From positions 1 to 23,083 of the forward strand of contig CAYMBZ010000021.1 of NCBI GenBank assembly GCA_964388835.1: 23,083 nt of DNA. Reading direction: 5' to 3'. Positions 15,248 to 22,524 of the stretch are shown here, piece by piece. The position numbers and the translations under genes are program-made. This stretch comes from UBA1738 sp964388835 (GTDB lineage: Bacteria > Bacillota > Clostridia > UBA1381). Under the pieces are notes generated by a model. The model ran no database searches. It had not been told where the DNA came from and saw nothing but the letters and a program-made list of their open reading frames with translations. The first letter of the stretch is position 1. Each line of letters starts with the position of its first letter.

Positions 15248-16788
15248 TGGAAAATTCGAAAAAAATGCTTAAAACCGCAGGCTTTATGGCGGTAGCAACC
15301 TTTTTGGCAAAGGTGCTGGGATTGGTACGCGATATGCTGATTGCCGCATTTTTCGGTACCGGAATTGAAGCGGATGCCTACATGACGGCAACTCGTTTAC
15401 CTACTATGCTCTTTGATATTGTAATAGGAGGAGTTATTTCTGCGGCATTCATTCCTGTATTCAATTCGGTATTGGAGAAAAAATCCAAACGCGACGCTCT
15501 GGATTTTGCCAACAAATTTATCGGAATGGTACTGTTTGTTTCGGGAATTATCGCTTTTTCCGGTATAGTATTTTCGGACAAGCTTATAACATTTATGGCG
15601 CCGGATTTTGAGACGGCAACTCACGAGCTTGCATGCACGCTTTCATCAATAATGTTTCCGATGATACTTTTTACAGGACTTGCATTTTCATTTGTGGGGA
15701 TTCTGCAATCCTTCGGAGAATACAACATACCGGCGATTATGAGCCTTGTATCCAATCTTGCGGTAATAGTGTATTTCGCACTTTTCGGAAAACGCTTCGG
15801 TGTTTACGGGTTGTCGGTAACAATGCTTGCGGCATGGGGACTTCAGGTGGTAATTCAAATTCCGTCCCTGAAAAGATTTGAGTATAAATTCCGCCCGCGT
15901 ATCGATTTTAATGATGAAAACATAAAAAAAGCGATGCTTCTTGCATTACCGATGCTGATAAGTACATGGGTTCAGCCGCTTTATACAATTGTGAATACGC
16001 GTATCGCCTCCGGAATATATAAGGGCGTATCTTCACTTGAATACGCGAACCGATTGTATATAGTGATAACCGGGGTATTTTCCTTTGTTGTTACTAATCT
16101 TATTTTTCCTAAGATGTCGCGTGCAAACGTGTCGGGAAAAGGGGAAGAGGCAAAAATGCTGATGGTTTCATCACTAAAGCTTATTGCGTTTGTTATTCTG
16201 CCGGTAATGGCGGTATTTATTGTGCTTGCAAAACCGATTATTGCAATACTTTATCAGCATGGCGGTTTTGTGCTCTCCGATACCCTACGTACAGGAACCG
16301 CACTCTCTTGCTACGCTGTGGGAATGATAGGCATGGCATATAATGAAATTTTGTCGAAATCATTTTTTTCAATGCAGAATTCAAAAACGCCTATGATTAA
16401 TGCACTTGTTTCTATGGTTGTAAACATTGTGGCAGCATATACTCTTTCCGAAAGTTTCGGAATTGCAGGTCTTGCCCTTGCCACAGCATGTGGTTCGAGC
16501 GTAAATGCTGTATTAAATTACCTGTGCATGAAAAGGTACTATAATCGTCTTTTCTCCGCATCGGATGTTGCCGATTTGATTAAGATTTGCATATCCGCGA
16601 TTCTGATGGGGATTGTAATGGTAATTGTTCGGAATTTGGTTATGACAAAGATTGAGCTTTCGCTTTTTGGCGGAATTGTAATAGGCTGTGCAAGCGGTGT
16701 AACGGGGCTTATATTTTACGCCCTGTCGGTTTGGATTTTTAAAATTGATATAATTGTAAATTTGATGAAGGAGGGAAGTACGGAATGA
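15247..16788 (+). CDS. murJ: MurJ-type lipid flippase (MVF family)
   Basis: An integral membrane protein (513 aa, about fourteen hydrophobic segments) of the MVF/MurJ branch of the MOP exporters, which flip undecaprenyl-linked intermediates. Family residues are present near the N-terminus: GLVRDMLIAAFFG with Arg28, EADAYMTATRLP with Asp43 and Arg50, and the VIGGVISAAFIPVF stretch. A strong GGGGGAGG (15233-15240) lies 6 bases before ATG 15247. The domain assignment is safe, but the substrate is not. The generic role is lipid II flipping. Its position between csaB and a Wzy/WaaL-like gene, overlapping both, makes a dedicated role with the wall polysaccharide intermediate equally possible. A second murJ elsewhere in the genome would favour that. 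Confidence 0.92.
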   Translation: MENSKKMLKTAGFMAVATFLAKVLGLVRDMLIAAFFGTGIEADAYMTATRLPTMLFDIVIGGVISAAFIPVFNSVLEKKSKRDALDFANKFIGMVLFVSGIIAFSGIVFSDKLITFMAPDFETATHELACTLSSIMFPMILFTGLAFSFVGILQSFGEYNIPAIMSLVSNLAVIVYFALFGKRFGVYGLSVTMLAAWGLQVVIQIPSLKRFEYKFRPRIDFNDENIKKAMLLALPMLISTWVQPLYTIVNTRIASGIYKGVSSLEYANRLYIVITGVFSFVVTNLIFPKMSRANVSGKGEEAKMLMVSSLKLIAFVILPVMAVFIVLAKPIIAILYQHGGFVLSDTLRTGTALSCYAVGMIGMAYNEILSKSFFSMQNSKTPMINALVSMVVNIVAAYTLSESFGIAGLALATACGSSVNAVLNYLCMKRYYNRLFSASDVADLIKICISAILMGIVMVIVRNLVMTKIELSLFGGIVIGCASGVTGLIFYALSVWIFKIDIIVNLMKEGSTE

Positions 16789-18653
16789 ACAGTTTGATTT
16801 TTTCAGCTGTTACTGCATTTTGTTCTGGATTTGTGAATATTTTCAAATCAAGCATTATTTACCGAATAATTCTGAAAACGTCCGATTGCTTTTCCGAGTG
16901 GTGGAAAAAAAGTATAATTATGACTTTTCTTAAAAAGGAACATTTTTTCAGTGCGGAGGAAAACAGTATTTTGTATAAAGTCATTTGCGTGCCGTTCAAT
17001 GTTGTAAATGCTGTCGGCAAGAAAATATCGGAGCGCACGGCGGATATGTGGGAGCATAGCGTGCTGATAAATTTGGCAAGGTGTTTTACCAACGCCGCAC
17101 TTTCGCTCAATACGCGGTTTTGCGGATGCATTCTGTTGGCATATCTTGCGTCTAATGAGCTTGTGTGCTTAAAGTTTTCGCTTTCGAGTGTGATTCTTGC
17201 ACTTTTTGGTATGCTTCTGGTGGCGGTGAATTTCAATGTGACCGACTTCTTTGAGGAAAGCAAGGTGGTAACATTTTTTACATCTGCTGCCGGGATAGAT
17301 ATCTTTTCTCGGGAAATATACGATAAAAAGTACATTAACACGGCGGCCCTTGTTATGGGTACCGTTTGCGGATGTGCTATGGGATTGATTTCTGTAACAT
17401 CTCTTTTGGCGGCATTTGCACTTCCGTTTGCATTTGTCGGTATGTGCGTTGTAATCGCCTGCCCTGTATCGGGCGTGTTTTTTGCGGTATTTGCCGCTCC
17501 GTTTGTGCCTACAATGCTTCTTGCGGGATTGTGTGCGCTTACGTTTTTATCGGCGGTTTTGAAAGCTTTCAGAACCAAGAGCTTCAGATTAAAGTTGGAC
17601 GGCGTGGGCACGGGAATCGGATTTTTCTTGATTTTCATGCTTGTTTCCTGTATTTTCTCCTTTGCATCCGCCAAAAGTTTAATGGTATGGGGAATGTACC
17701 TGATATTTTTAGGCTTTTACTTTGTGGTAATCAATACTGTTGAAACAAAGGAGCAGGTGTACAATATTTTAAAAGTGTTCGTAATTGCCGGGGCAATAGT
17801 CAGCATTTACGGTGTGTGTCAGTACGTTTTCGGATGGAATACGTCAAATGCATGGATTGATGAGGAAATGTTTGAGGAGGCGACCATGCGTGCGTATTCC
17901 ACAATGGAAAATCCCAATGTGCTCGGCGAATATCTTTTGCTTATAGTTCCGCTTTCTGCCGCATTTATGATAAAAGGAGCAAAGTTTAAAGAAAAGGCGT
18001 TTTATGCCATAATATTTCTCTTAAGTGCGCTGTGTATGGTATTTACACAATCGCGTGGATGCTGGTTGGGGTTAATTCTTGCGGCGGCGATTTTCGTCAC
18101 CTTTTATAACGGCAGGCTATGGGGATTTTTACCCATAATATTGTTGCTTTTGCCATTTGTAATCCCAAGTACGATGGCAGACAGAATGATGAGCGTGGGA
18201 AATCTTGAGGATTCCTCAACATCATACCGAGTATTTATCTGGTTGGGAACTTTCAGAATGTTAAAAGATTTTTGGCTGGGAGGAATAGGCATGGGCGAAG
18301 GCGCTTTCAGAAGTGTTTACCCACTCTACTCATATAATGCAATAGTGGCGCCTCATTCACATAATACCTATTTTCAGCTTTTGACCGAGGGCGGTATAGC
18401 GGCACTGATTATATTTGCTGTTATAATGATTTTGTTCATAAAAAACATCTCATCTGTGTACAGTAAAAACGGTAAAAATACCGCAGACGGTATCATTGCG
18501 CTTGCTATCGGAAGCGGAGTTATAGGATTTCTTTTGCAGAGTATGTTTGACTATACATTTTACAATTACAGAATGATGGCTATGTTCTTTATGATAATGG
18601 CAATCAGCGGAGCGATGTACAAATTTACAAAGAAGAAAGGACAGGATGTATGA
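16785..18653 (+). CDS. O-antigen ligase / Wzy-like polymerase family membrane protein
   Basis: A large polytopic membrane protein (622 aa) with a C-terminal O-antigen ligase (Wzy_C) domain, the family that polymerises glycan repeats or joins them to an acceptor on the outer face of the membrane. Key residues are visible: Arg424 in TQSRGCWLG, then SSTSYRVFIWLGTFRM, GIGMGEGAF, and His524/His526 in APHSHNTYFQLLTEGG, placed in the long external loop as in WaaL. The first 110 residues are unusual: one short hydrophobic stretch and then a charged, Trp- and Lys-containing segment before the main membrane region. The protein is therefore much longer than typical WaaL-type proteins (about 400 aa). ATGA overlaps on both sides tie it to murJ and the next GT4. 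It is probably the polymerase or ligase of the wall polymer; which of the two is open. Confidence 0.85.
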   Translation: MNSLIFSAVTAFCSGFVNIFKSSIIYRIILKTSDCFSEWWKKSIIMTFLKKEHFFSAEENSILYKVICVPFNVVNAVGKKISERTADMWEHSVLINLARCFTNAALSLNTRFCGCILLAYLASNELVCLKFSLSSVILALFGMLLVAVNFNVTDFFEESKVVTFFTSAAGIDIFSREIYDKKYINTAALVMGTVCGCAMGLISVTSLLAAFALPFAFVGMCVVIACPVSGVFFAVFAAPFVPTMLLAGLCALTFLSAVLKAFRTKSFRLKLDGVGTGIGFFLIFMLVSCIFSFASAKSLMVWGMYLIFLGFYFVVINTVETKEQVYNILKVFVIAGAIVSIYGVCQYVFGWNTSNAWIDEEMFEEATMRAYSTMENPNVLGEYLLLIVPLSAAFMIKGAKFKEKAFYAIIFLLSALCMVFTQSRGCWLGLILAAAIFVTFYNGRLWGFLPIILLLLPFVIPSTMADRMMSVGNLEDSSTSYRVFIWLGTFRMLKDFWLGGIGMGEGAFRSVYPLYSYNAIVAPHSHNTYFQLLTEGGIAALIIFAVIMILFIKNISSVYSKNGKNTADGIIALAIGSGVIGFLLQSMFDYTFYNYRMMAMFFMIMAISGAMYKFTKKKGQDV

Positions 18654-19762
18654 AAGTAATTGAAGTATCAACCGATACAAATATCGGCGGCGCGGGAAAA
18701 TGCCTTTTAACACTGCTTAAGGAATTTGACCGAAGCAAGTTTGATGTTGTTGCTGTTTTGCCAGAAAACAGCCTTTTGACCCCGCAGGTAAAAGAGCTGG
18801 GGGTAAGAGTAATTGAAGCTGATGGAATCGCGGATAAATCTTTGGATTTTTCTGCTGTATCAAGCCTTAAGAAAATTTTTAAGGAAGAAAAGCCGGACGT
18901 TGTTCATACACATGCAAGTATGTCCGCGAGGATTGCGGCAAAATTATGCGGCTGTAAGGTGGTATACACCCGCCATTCTGTATTTCCGCCGCCGAAAAGG
19001 ATTTCACGGGGTATAGGAAAGAAACTTAACGGGTTGATAAACAACTATTTTTCCGACAGAATCATCGCTGTTGCGGAAGCGGCAAAGGATAACCTTACCG
19101 CAACCGGCGTAAGCGAAAAGAAAATTGATGTAATTTTAAACGGTGTTTACCCACTTGTGCCGTGCGAGGATAAGGCTGAAATTAAAAAACGTTTCGGTGT
19201 TTCGGACGGCGAAAAGGTTATATCTATTGTTGCACGCCTTGAAGATATAAAGGGGCACGACTATTTTATCGAAGCGGCACATATCTTGCTCGAAAAGGGA
19301 TATAATGCAAAATTTATTATAGCCGGAACCGGTTCATATGAAGAACATCTTAAGGAAAAAGTTAAAAAATTAGGTCGTGAAAAGGATATTATTTTTACGG
19401 GATTTATAACCGATGTGGACAAGCTCATGAATATAACCGATATTCAGGCAAATGCATCTTTCGGAACCGAAGCAACGAGCCTTGCACTGCTTGAGGGAAT
19501 GAGTCTCGGAATTCCGTCGGTGGTTTCGGATTTCGGCGGAAATCCAGGTGTTATAAAATCCGGCATAAACGGATTTGTAGTACCAAAACAAGATTCCTTT
19601 GCTCTTGCCAATGGGATAGGCAAGCTTTTAAAGGATGATGCGCTCTATCAAAAGCTATCTGAGGGAAGCAGAAAAATTTTTAACGAAACTTTTACGGCAC
19701 AAGCCATGACACGAAATACCGAAGAAATATATATGAAAGTAATGGGAGGCGGCGAAAAATGA
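18650..19762 (+). CDS. glycosyltransferase family 4 protein
   Basis: A second GT4 enzyme (370 aa, cytoplasmic GT-B fold). The N-terminus VIEVSTDTNIGGAGKCLLTLLKEF and the DVVHTHASMSARIAAKLCG and VYTRHS segments belong to the acceptor domain. The donor domain has ISIVARLEDIKGHDYFIEAAHIL, an IIAGTGSYEEHL loop and a complete EX7E motif with Glu274 and Glu282 in FGTEATSLALLEGMSLGIPSVVSD. This differs from the GT4 at 13035, which lacks the first Glu. GAAAGGA (18636-18642) lies upstream of ATG 18650. The start overlaps the Wzy-like gene and the stop overlaps the next gene, both by ATGA. It probably builds part of the polysaccharide repeat or linkage unit; sugar specificity is unknown. Confidence 0.92.
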   Translation: MKVIEVSTDTNIGGAGKCLLTLLKEFDRSKFDVVAVLPENSLLTPQVKELGVRVIEADGIADKSLDFSAVSSLKKIFKEEKPDVVHTHASMSARIAAKLCGCKVVYTRHSVFPPPKRISRGIGKKLNGLINNYFSDRIIAVAEAAKDNLTATGVSEKKIDVILNGVYPLVPCEDKAEIKKRFGVSDGEKVISIVARLEDIKGHDYFIEAAHILLEKGYNAKFIIAGTGSYEEHLKEKVKKLGREKDIIFTGFITDVDKLMNITDIQANASFGTEATSLALLEGMSLGIPSVVSDFGGNPGVIKSGINGFVVPKQDSFALANGIGKLLKDDALYQKLSEGSRKIFNETFTAQAMTRNTEEIYMKVMGGGEK

Positions 19763-20235
19763 AAAAAATGCGTTTTACCTTAATTGATGCGCTGATAGTC
19801 CTTGCGGCAATAATCGTTTGTGCGGCGGGAGTTCTTTTGTTATCCGATGGCGACACATCGGCGGAAAAGCAGGAAGTCTATTTAACCGTTCTTGCCACCA
19901 AGGTTGATGAGGGCATAAAGAATATAATAACCGAGGGGGAAAAAGTTTCAATTAGCTTTTCCGAAGAAGCATATGCAACGGTTTTAGGTGTTGAGGAGGA
20001 GCCTTGCCTGGAGTCGGAATATTCTGAAACTAAGGGCAGTTACGTAACCCACGAGGTTGAGGGTAAGAGCGATATTAAAATTTACTTAAAATGCGATGCC
20101 AATGTTTCGGATACGCAAATTAAAAACGGAGATGTTCCGATTCGTGTAGGTGCCGCTATGCCGGTGAGAGGAAAAGGATATGCCGTAAAAGGTTACGTGA
20201 TTGAGCTTGAAGAAAGTACAAAGGAGGCGGAGTAA
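19759..20235 (+). CDS. DUF4330-type membrane-anchored protein, first of a tandem pair
   Basis: A small protein (158 aa) with one N-terminal membrane segment (about 7-29) and an extracytoplasmic, probably beta-rich domain. The layout and the IDALIVLAAI start of the membrane segment fit the DUF4330 family, whose function is not known to me. The C-terminal block (GDVPIRVGAAMPVRGKGY, then VKGYVIELEE) lines up with the end of the next protein (GDNIELSVGSTMSMTTKY, then GKVVSIEK), which suggests an old tandem duplication. The start MKKMRFTLIDALIVLAAI looks like a type IV prepilin leader but lacks Gly at -1. Cys83 and Cys112 are the only cysteines predicted outside the membrane segment. It overlaps the GT4 gene by ATGA and lies 1 base from the next gene. 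Confidence 0.68.
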   Translation: MKKMRFTLIDALIVLAAIIVCAAGVLLLSDGDTSAEKQEVYLTVLATKVDEGIKNIITEGEKVSISFSEEAYATVLGVEEEPCLESEYSETKGSYVTHEVEGKSDIKIYLKCDANVSDTQIKNGDVPIRVGAAMPVRGKGYAVKGYVIELEESTKEAE

Positions 20236-20236
20236 G

Positions 20237-20728
20237 ATGATAATGGATAAAAACGGTAAACTTTTCAAAAAAATCAGTATAATCGACTTATTTGTTATTT
20301 TGGCGATTATAGCGGCAATAGTAGGAATAAGTGCACGTTTTGTCACTTCCGCCGCGAAGAATGTACGTGAAAAAATACTGTTTTCCTATGTTGTTGAGAT
20401 TGAGGATATAAGGATGTACACAATCGAAGCTCTCAATAAAAAAGGAATTGTTACCGATATTAAGGGAAACAGCGTTGTGGGAAAAATTACGAATGTTGAG
20501 TACGAGCCTATGGAGGTTCAATCCATAACAGCTGACGGAAGAACGGTTTTTGCGGAAAAGCCGGAAAAATACACCGCGCTGATAACGGTAAATGCTGAGG
20601 GAAATGAATCCGACAGCGGATATTTTGTGGGGGACAATATTGAGCTTTCGGTCGGAAGCACAATGTCTATGACAACAAAGTATGTTAATTCAAGCGGAAA
20701 AGTTGTAAGCATAGAGAAATTAAATTAA
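20237..20728 (+). CDS. DUF4330-type membrane-anchored protein, second of a tandem pair
   Basis: A 163-aa protein with a single membrane segment at about 14-34 (ISIIDLFVILAIIAAIVG) and an extracytoplasmic domain of about 125 residues, no cysteines. It resembles its upstream neighbour in layout, in the I-D-x-x-V/I-x-L-A start of the membrane helix and in its C-terminal block, but is strongly diverged elsewhere. ATG 20237 is chosen because AAGGAGG (20221-20227) sits 9 bases upstream and the upstream stop ends at 20235. ATG 20243 is possible; an earlier frame extension to 20201 overlaps the first gene without support. As the last gene before the terminator it closes the polysaccharide set. A role as an accessory to the polymerase or ligase is only an inference from position. 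Confidence 0.65.
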   Translation: MIMDKNGKLFKKISIIDLFVILAIIAAIVGISARFVTSAAKNVREKILFSYVVEIEDIRMYTIEALNKKGIVTDIKGNSVVGKITNVEYEPMEVQSITADGRTVFAEKPEKYTALITVNAEGNESDSGYFVGDNIELSVGSTMSMTTKYVNSSGKVVSIEKLN

Positions 20729-20731
20729 TTG

Positions 20732-20824
20732 AAAAAGCACAATGCCGAACAAGAAGCAGAACAATAAAAGTTAGAGTAAAATCTAACGATTTGCTATTCA
20801 TGCTAAATCGGTATTGTGCTTTTT
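20732..20824. terminator. bidirectional terminator with a nested inner hairpin
   Basis: A 17-base arm AAAAAGCACAATGCCGA (20732-20748) pairs with TCGGTATTGTGCTTTTT (20808-20824) with a single G-T pair. It has a T-run on the plus strand and, through the A-run, another on the minus strand. It therefore ends both the long plus-strand run and minus-strand murC. The 59-base loop contains a second perfect hairpin, GTTAGA (20770-20775) with TCTAAC (20782-20787), and short AGCA/TGCT arms (20755-20758, 20792-20795). Confidence 0.88.
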
Positions 20825-20842
20825 TGTTTTTTGCAAGATTTG

Positions 20843-22222
20843 CTATTTACACAAAGAATCCGCAATGTCAACAATATTTCCCGCTCCCATGGTGAAAACT
20901 AGATCATCTTTTTGTATTTCGTTTTTCAGAATCTGTTCGATTTCGTCAAAACTGTCCGCGTATCTTACCTTTACGCCACGTTTTTTTATATCCAGCGCGA
21001 GGTTTTCGGAATCGGTAATGCCGTCCGGAAGCTCACGTGCGGCATAAATCGGGGCGACTATCAACTCATCCACGTTATCAAAGCTCTTGCAGAATTCCTC
21101 CCAAAGCGCACGCGTTCTGGAATATGTGTGAGGTTGGAATACGCACCAAAGCCTGTTATAATCAAATTTTTCGGCAGATTGAAGTGTTGCGCGAATTTCG
21201 GTAGGGTGGTGTGCGTAGTCATCTATTATGAGTGCGCCGCCGTATTCTCCCTTTTTCTCAAAACGTCTGTGTGCTCCCGAGAATTCCTCAATGCCTTTCT
21301 TTGCAAGAGCAATATCCGCATTCCATACATCACATACCACAATAACCGCAAGTGCGTTTAAAACGTTATGCTCTCCAGGTACATTCAGTGAGAGGCTACA
21401 TACAAAATCATTATTGTGCCATACCTCAAAGCTCGCAAATCCGGCTTTATACGCAAGATTTTCCGCATGATATTCAAAATCGCTGCCGATACCGTAATAT
21501 TTGATATCAAGCCCTGAGTCGTCAAGTGCTTTTTTCACATTTTCATCACAGCCTGAGGCTACAACACAGCCTTTGCCTTTTGTAAGCATGGCATATTTTC
21601 TGAAACTTTCGATTATTTCATCTATCCCCGAGAAAAAGTCAAGATGGTCGGCATCGATGTTGGTTATAACCGCAACGGTGGGGAAAAAGTGCAAGAAGCT
21701 GTTTGTGTATTCACAGGCTTCAGTAACAAAAATATCCGAATTTCCCGTTCTTATGTTTCCGCCGATTATGTCAAGCTCACCGCCGACGCTTACCGTAGGG
21801 TCAAGCCCGGATGCCAAAAGTGCGTGTGTGAGCATAGAGGTTGTCGTGGTTTTTCCGTGCGTTCCGGCAATTCCCGCGGCATTTTTGTAAGTTTTCATGA
21901 TAGCGCCCAAAAATGCAGCTCTGCTTAAAAGTGGGATTTTTTCTTCCTTCGCCGCCGTCATTTCGGGATTGTCATCGTGAACTGCTGCGGTATATACCAC
22001 GATTGCGGCATCTTTTATGTTATTTTTATCATGACCGATATCAATTCTCGCACCTAATTTTTTTAGTTTATCGGTAATGTGGGTTTCCGCGCGGTCGGAA
22101 CCGGAAACACTGTATCCGTTTTGAAGCATAATTTGAGCAAGTCCGCTCATACTGATACCTCCGATACCTATAAAATGTATATGTGTCTTTTTATCAAGAC
22201 TGCTTAAATCAAAGCTTGTCAT
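20843..22222 (-). CDS. murC: UDP-N-acetylmuramate--L-alanine ligase
   Basis: MurC adds L-Ala to UDP-MurNAc with ATP, the first amino acid step of peptidoglycan precursor synthesis in the cytoplasm (459 aa, normal length). Family motifs: HFIGIGGISMSGLA near the N-terminus, the ATP loop GTHGKTTTTS at 120-129, TNIDADHLDFF in the central domain, and DDYAHHPTEIRATL around His338/His339 in the C-terminal domain. I place the start at 22222. The ribosome site GAAAGGA (22232-22238, minus strand) touches the ATG at 22231 directly but lies 9 bases from the ATG at 22222. It converges on the long plus-strand run and shares its terminator, and is divergent from spoVG. Confidence 0.96.
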   Translation of the reverse strand: MTSFDLSSLDKKTHIHFIGIGGISMSGLAQIMLQNGYSVSGSDRAETHITDKLKKLGARIDIGHDKNNIKDAAIVVYTAAVHDDNPEMTAAKEEKIPLLSRAAFLGAIMKTYKNAAGIAGTHGKTTTTSMLTHALLASGLDPTVSVGGELDIIGGNIRTGNSDIFVTEACEYTNSFLHFFPTVAVITNIDADHLDFFSGIDEIIESFRKYAMLTKGKGCVVASGCDENVKKALDDSGLDIKYYGIGSDFEYHAENLAYKAGFASFEVWHNNDFVCSLSLNVPGEHNVLNALAVIVVCDVWNADIALAKKGIEEFSGAHRRFEKKGEYGGALIIDDYAHHPTEIRATLQSAEKFDYNRLWCVFQPHTYSRTRALWEEFCKSFDNVDELIVAPIYAARELPDGITDSENLALDIKKRGVKVRYADSFDEIEQILKNEIQKDDLVFTMGAGNIVDIADSLCK

Positions 22223-22266
22223 TATTTTCATTCCTTTCCGAGTTTCAGCGAATAATACGACATTTT

Positions 22267-22280
22267 ATTACATCTGTAAT
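22267..22280. promoter_or_regulatory. palindrome in the murC-spoVG spacer, possible operator
   Basis: ATTACA-TC-TGTAAT is a perfect 6+6 inverted repeat 45 bases upstream of the murC start. It overlaps a possible minus-strand -10 box (TATAAT read from 22284 to 22279), although no good -35 was found for it. The 302-base spacer between murC and spoVG otherwise holds only AT-rich sequence and the spoVG promoter and leader. Confidence 0.3.
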
Positions 22281-22420
22281 TATATACCATTTTCGGTTAA
22301 AATAAAATAAGTTTCGGATATTTGTAAAAGAAACGAAATATATTATACTTCCTGAATCAAAAAACAGACGTTCGTTTTGTTGAAAATACACAAAAAACAT
22401 CAAAAGTGCTATTTAATATG

Positions 22421-22449
22421 TTGACATATATAATATATATGTGTATAAT
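22421..22449 (+). promoter_or_regulatory. consensus sigma-A promoter of spoVG
   Basis: TTGACA (22421-22426), 17-base spacer, TATAAT (22444-22449): a perfect match to the vegetative consensus. The transcript would begin near 22456, leaving a leader of about 70 bases. In Bacillus subtilis spoVG is known for a sigma-H promoter; no clear sigma-H site is seen here. Confidence 0.88.
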
Positions 22450-22483
22450 AACTTCGAATGGGTCGAACATCTTGGATATTACA

Positions 22484-22509
22484 CCAATACTGCTATACTA
22501 TAGCGTTGG
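22484..22509 (+). promoter_or_regulatory. possible leader hairpin touching the spoVG ribosome site
   Basis: In the spoVG leader GCTAT (22492-22496) and ATAGC (22500-22504) form a 5-bp stem with a 3-base loop, extended across an internal loop by CCAA (22484-22487) with TTGG (22506-22509). The last GG begins the ribosome site. Alternatively CACC (22482-22485) can pair with GGTG (22512-22515) inside the ribosome site. The structure is weak and its role is speculative. Confidence 0.3.
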
Positions 22510-22524
22510 AAGGTGGTGAGTTCT

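Noticed and set aside
16859..17674. Long minus-strand frame (271 codons) opposite the Wzy-like gene
   Set aside because: It is antisense to a clear membrane protein, with composition typical of a complement frame and no start signals or domain motifs.
19759..20728. The DUF4330-type pair as type IV pilins
   Set aside because: Gly at -1 and Glu at +5 are missing, and no pilus assembly or peptidase gene is in the window.
21501..21890. Plus-strand open frames inside murC, such as the one at 21501-21890
   Set aside because: They lie entirely within the well-supported minus-strand murC, lack ribosome sites and have no recognisable protein motifs.
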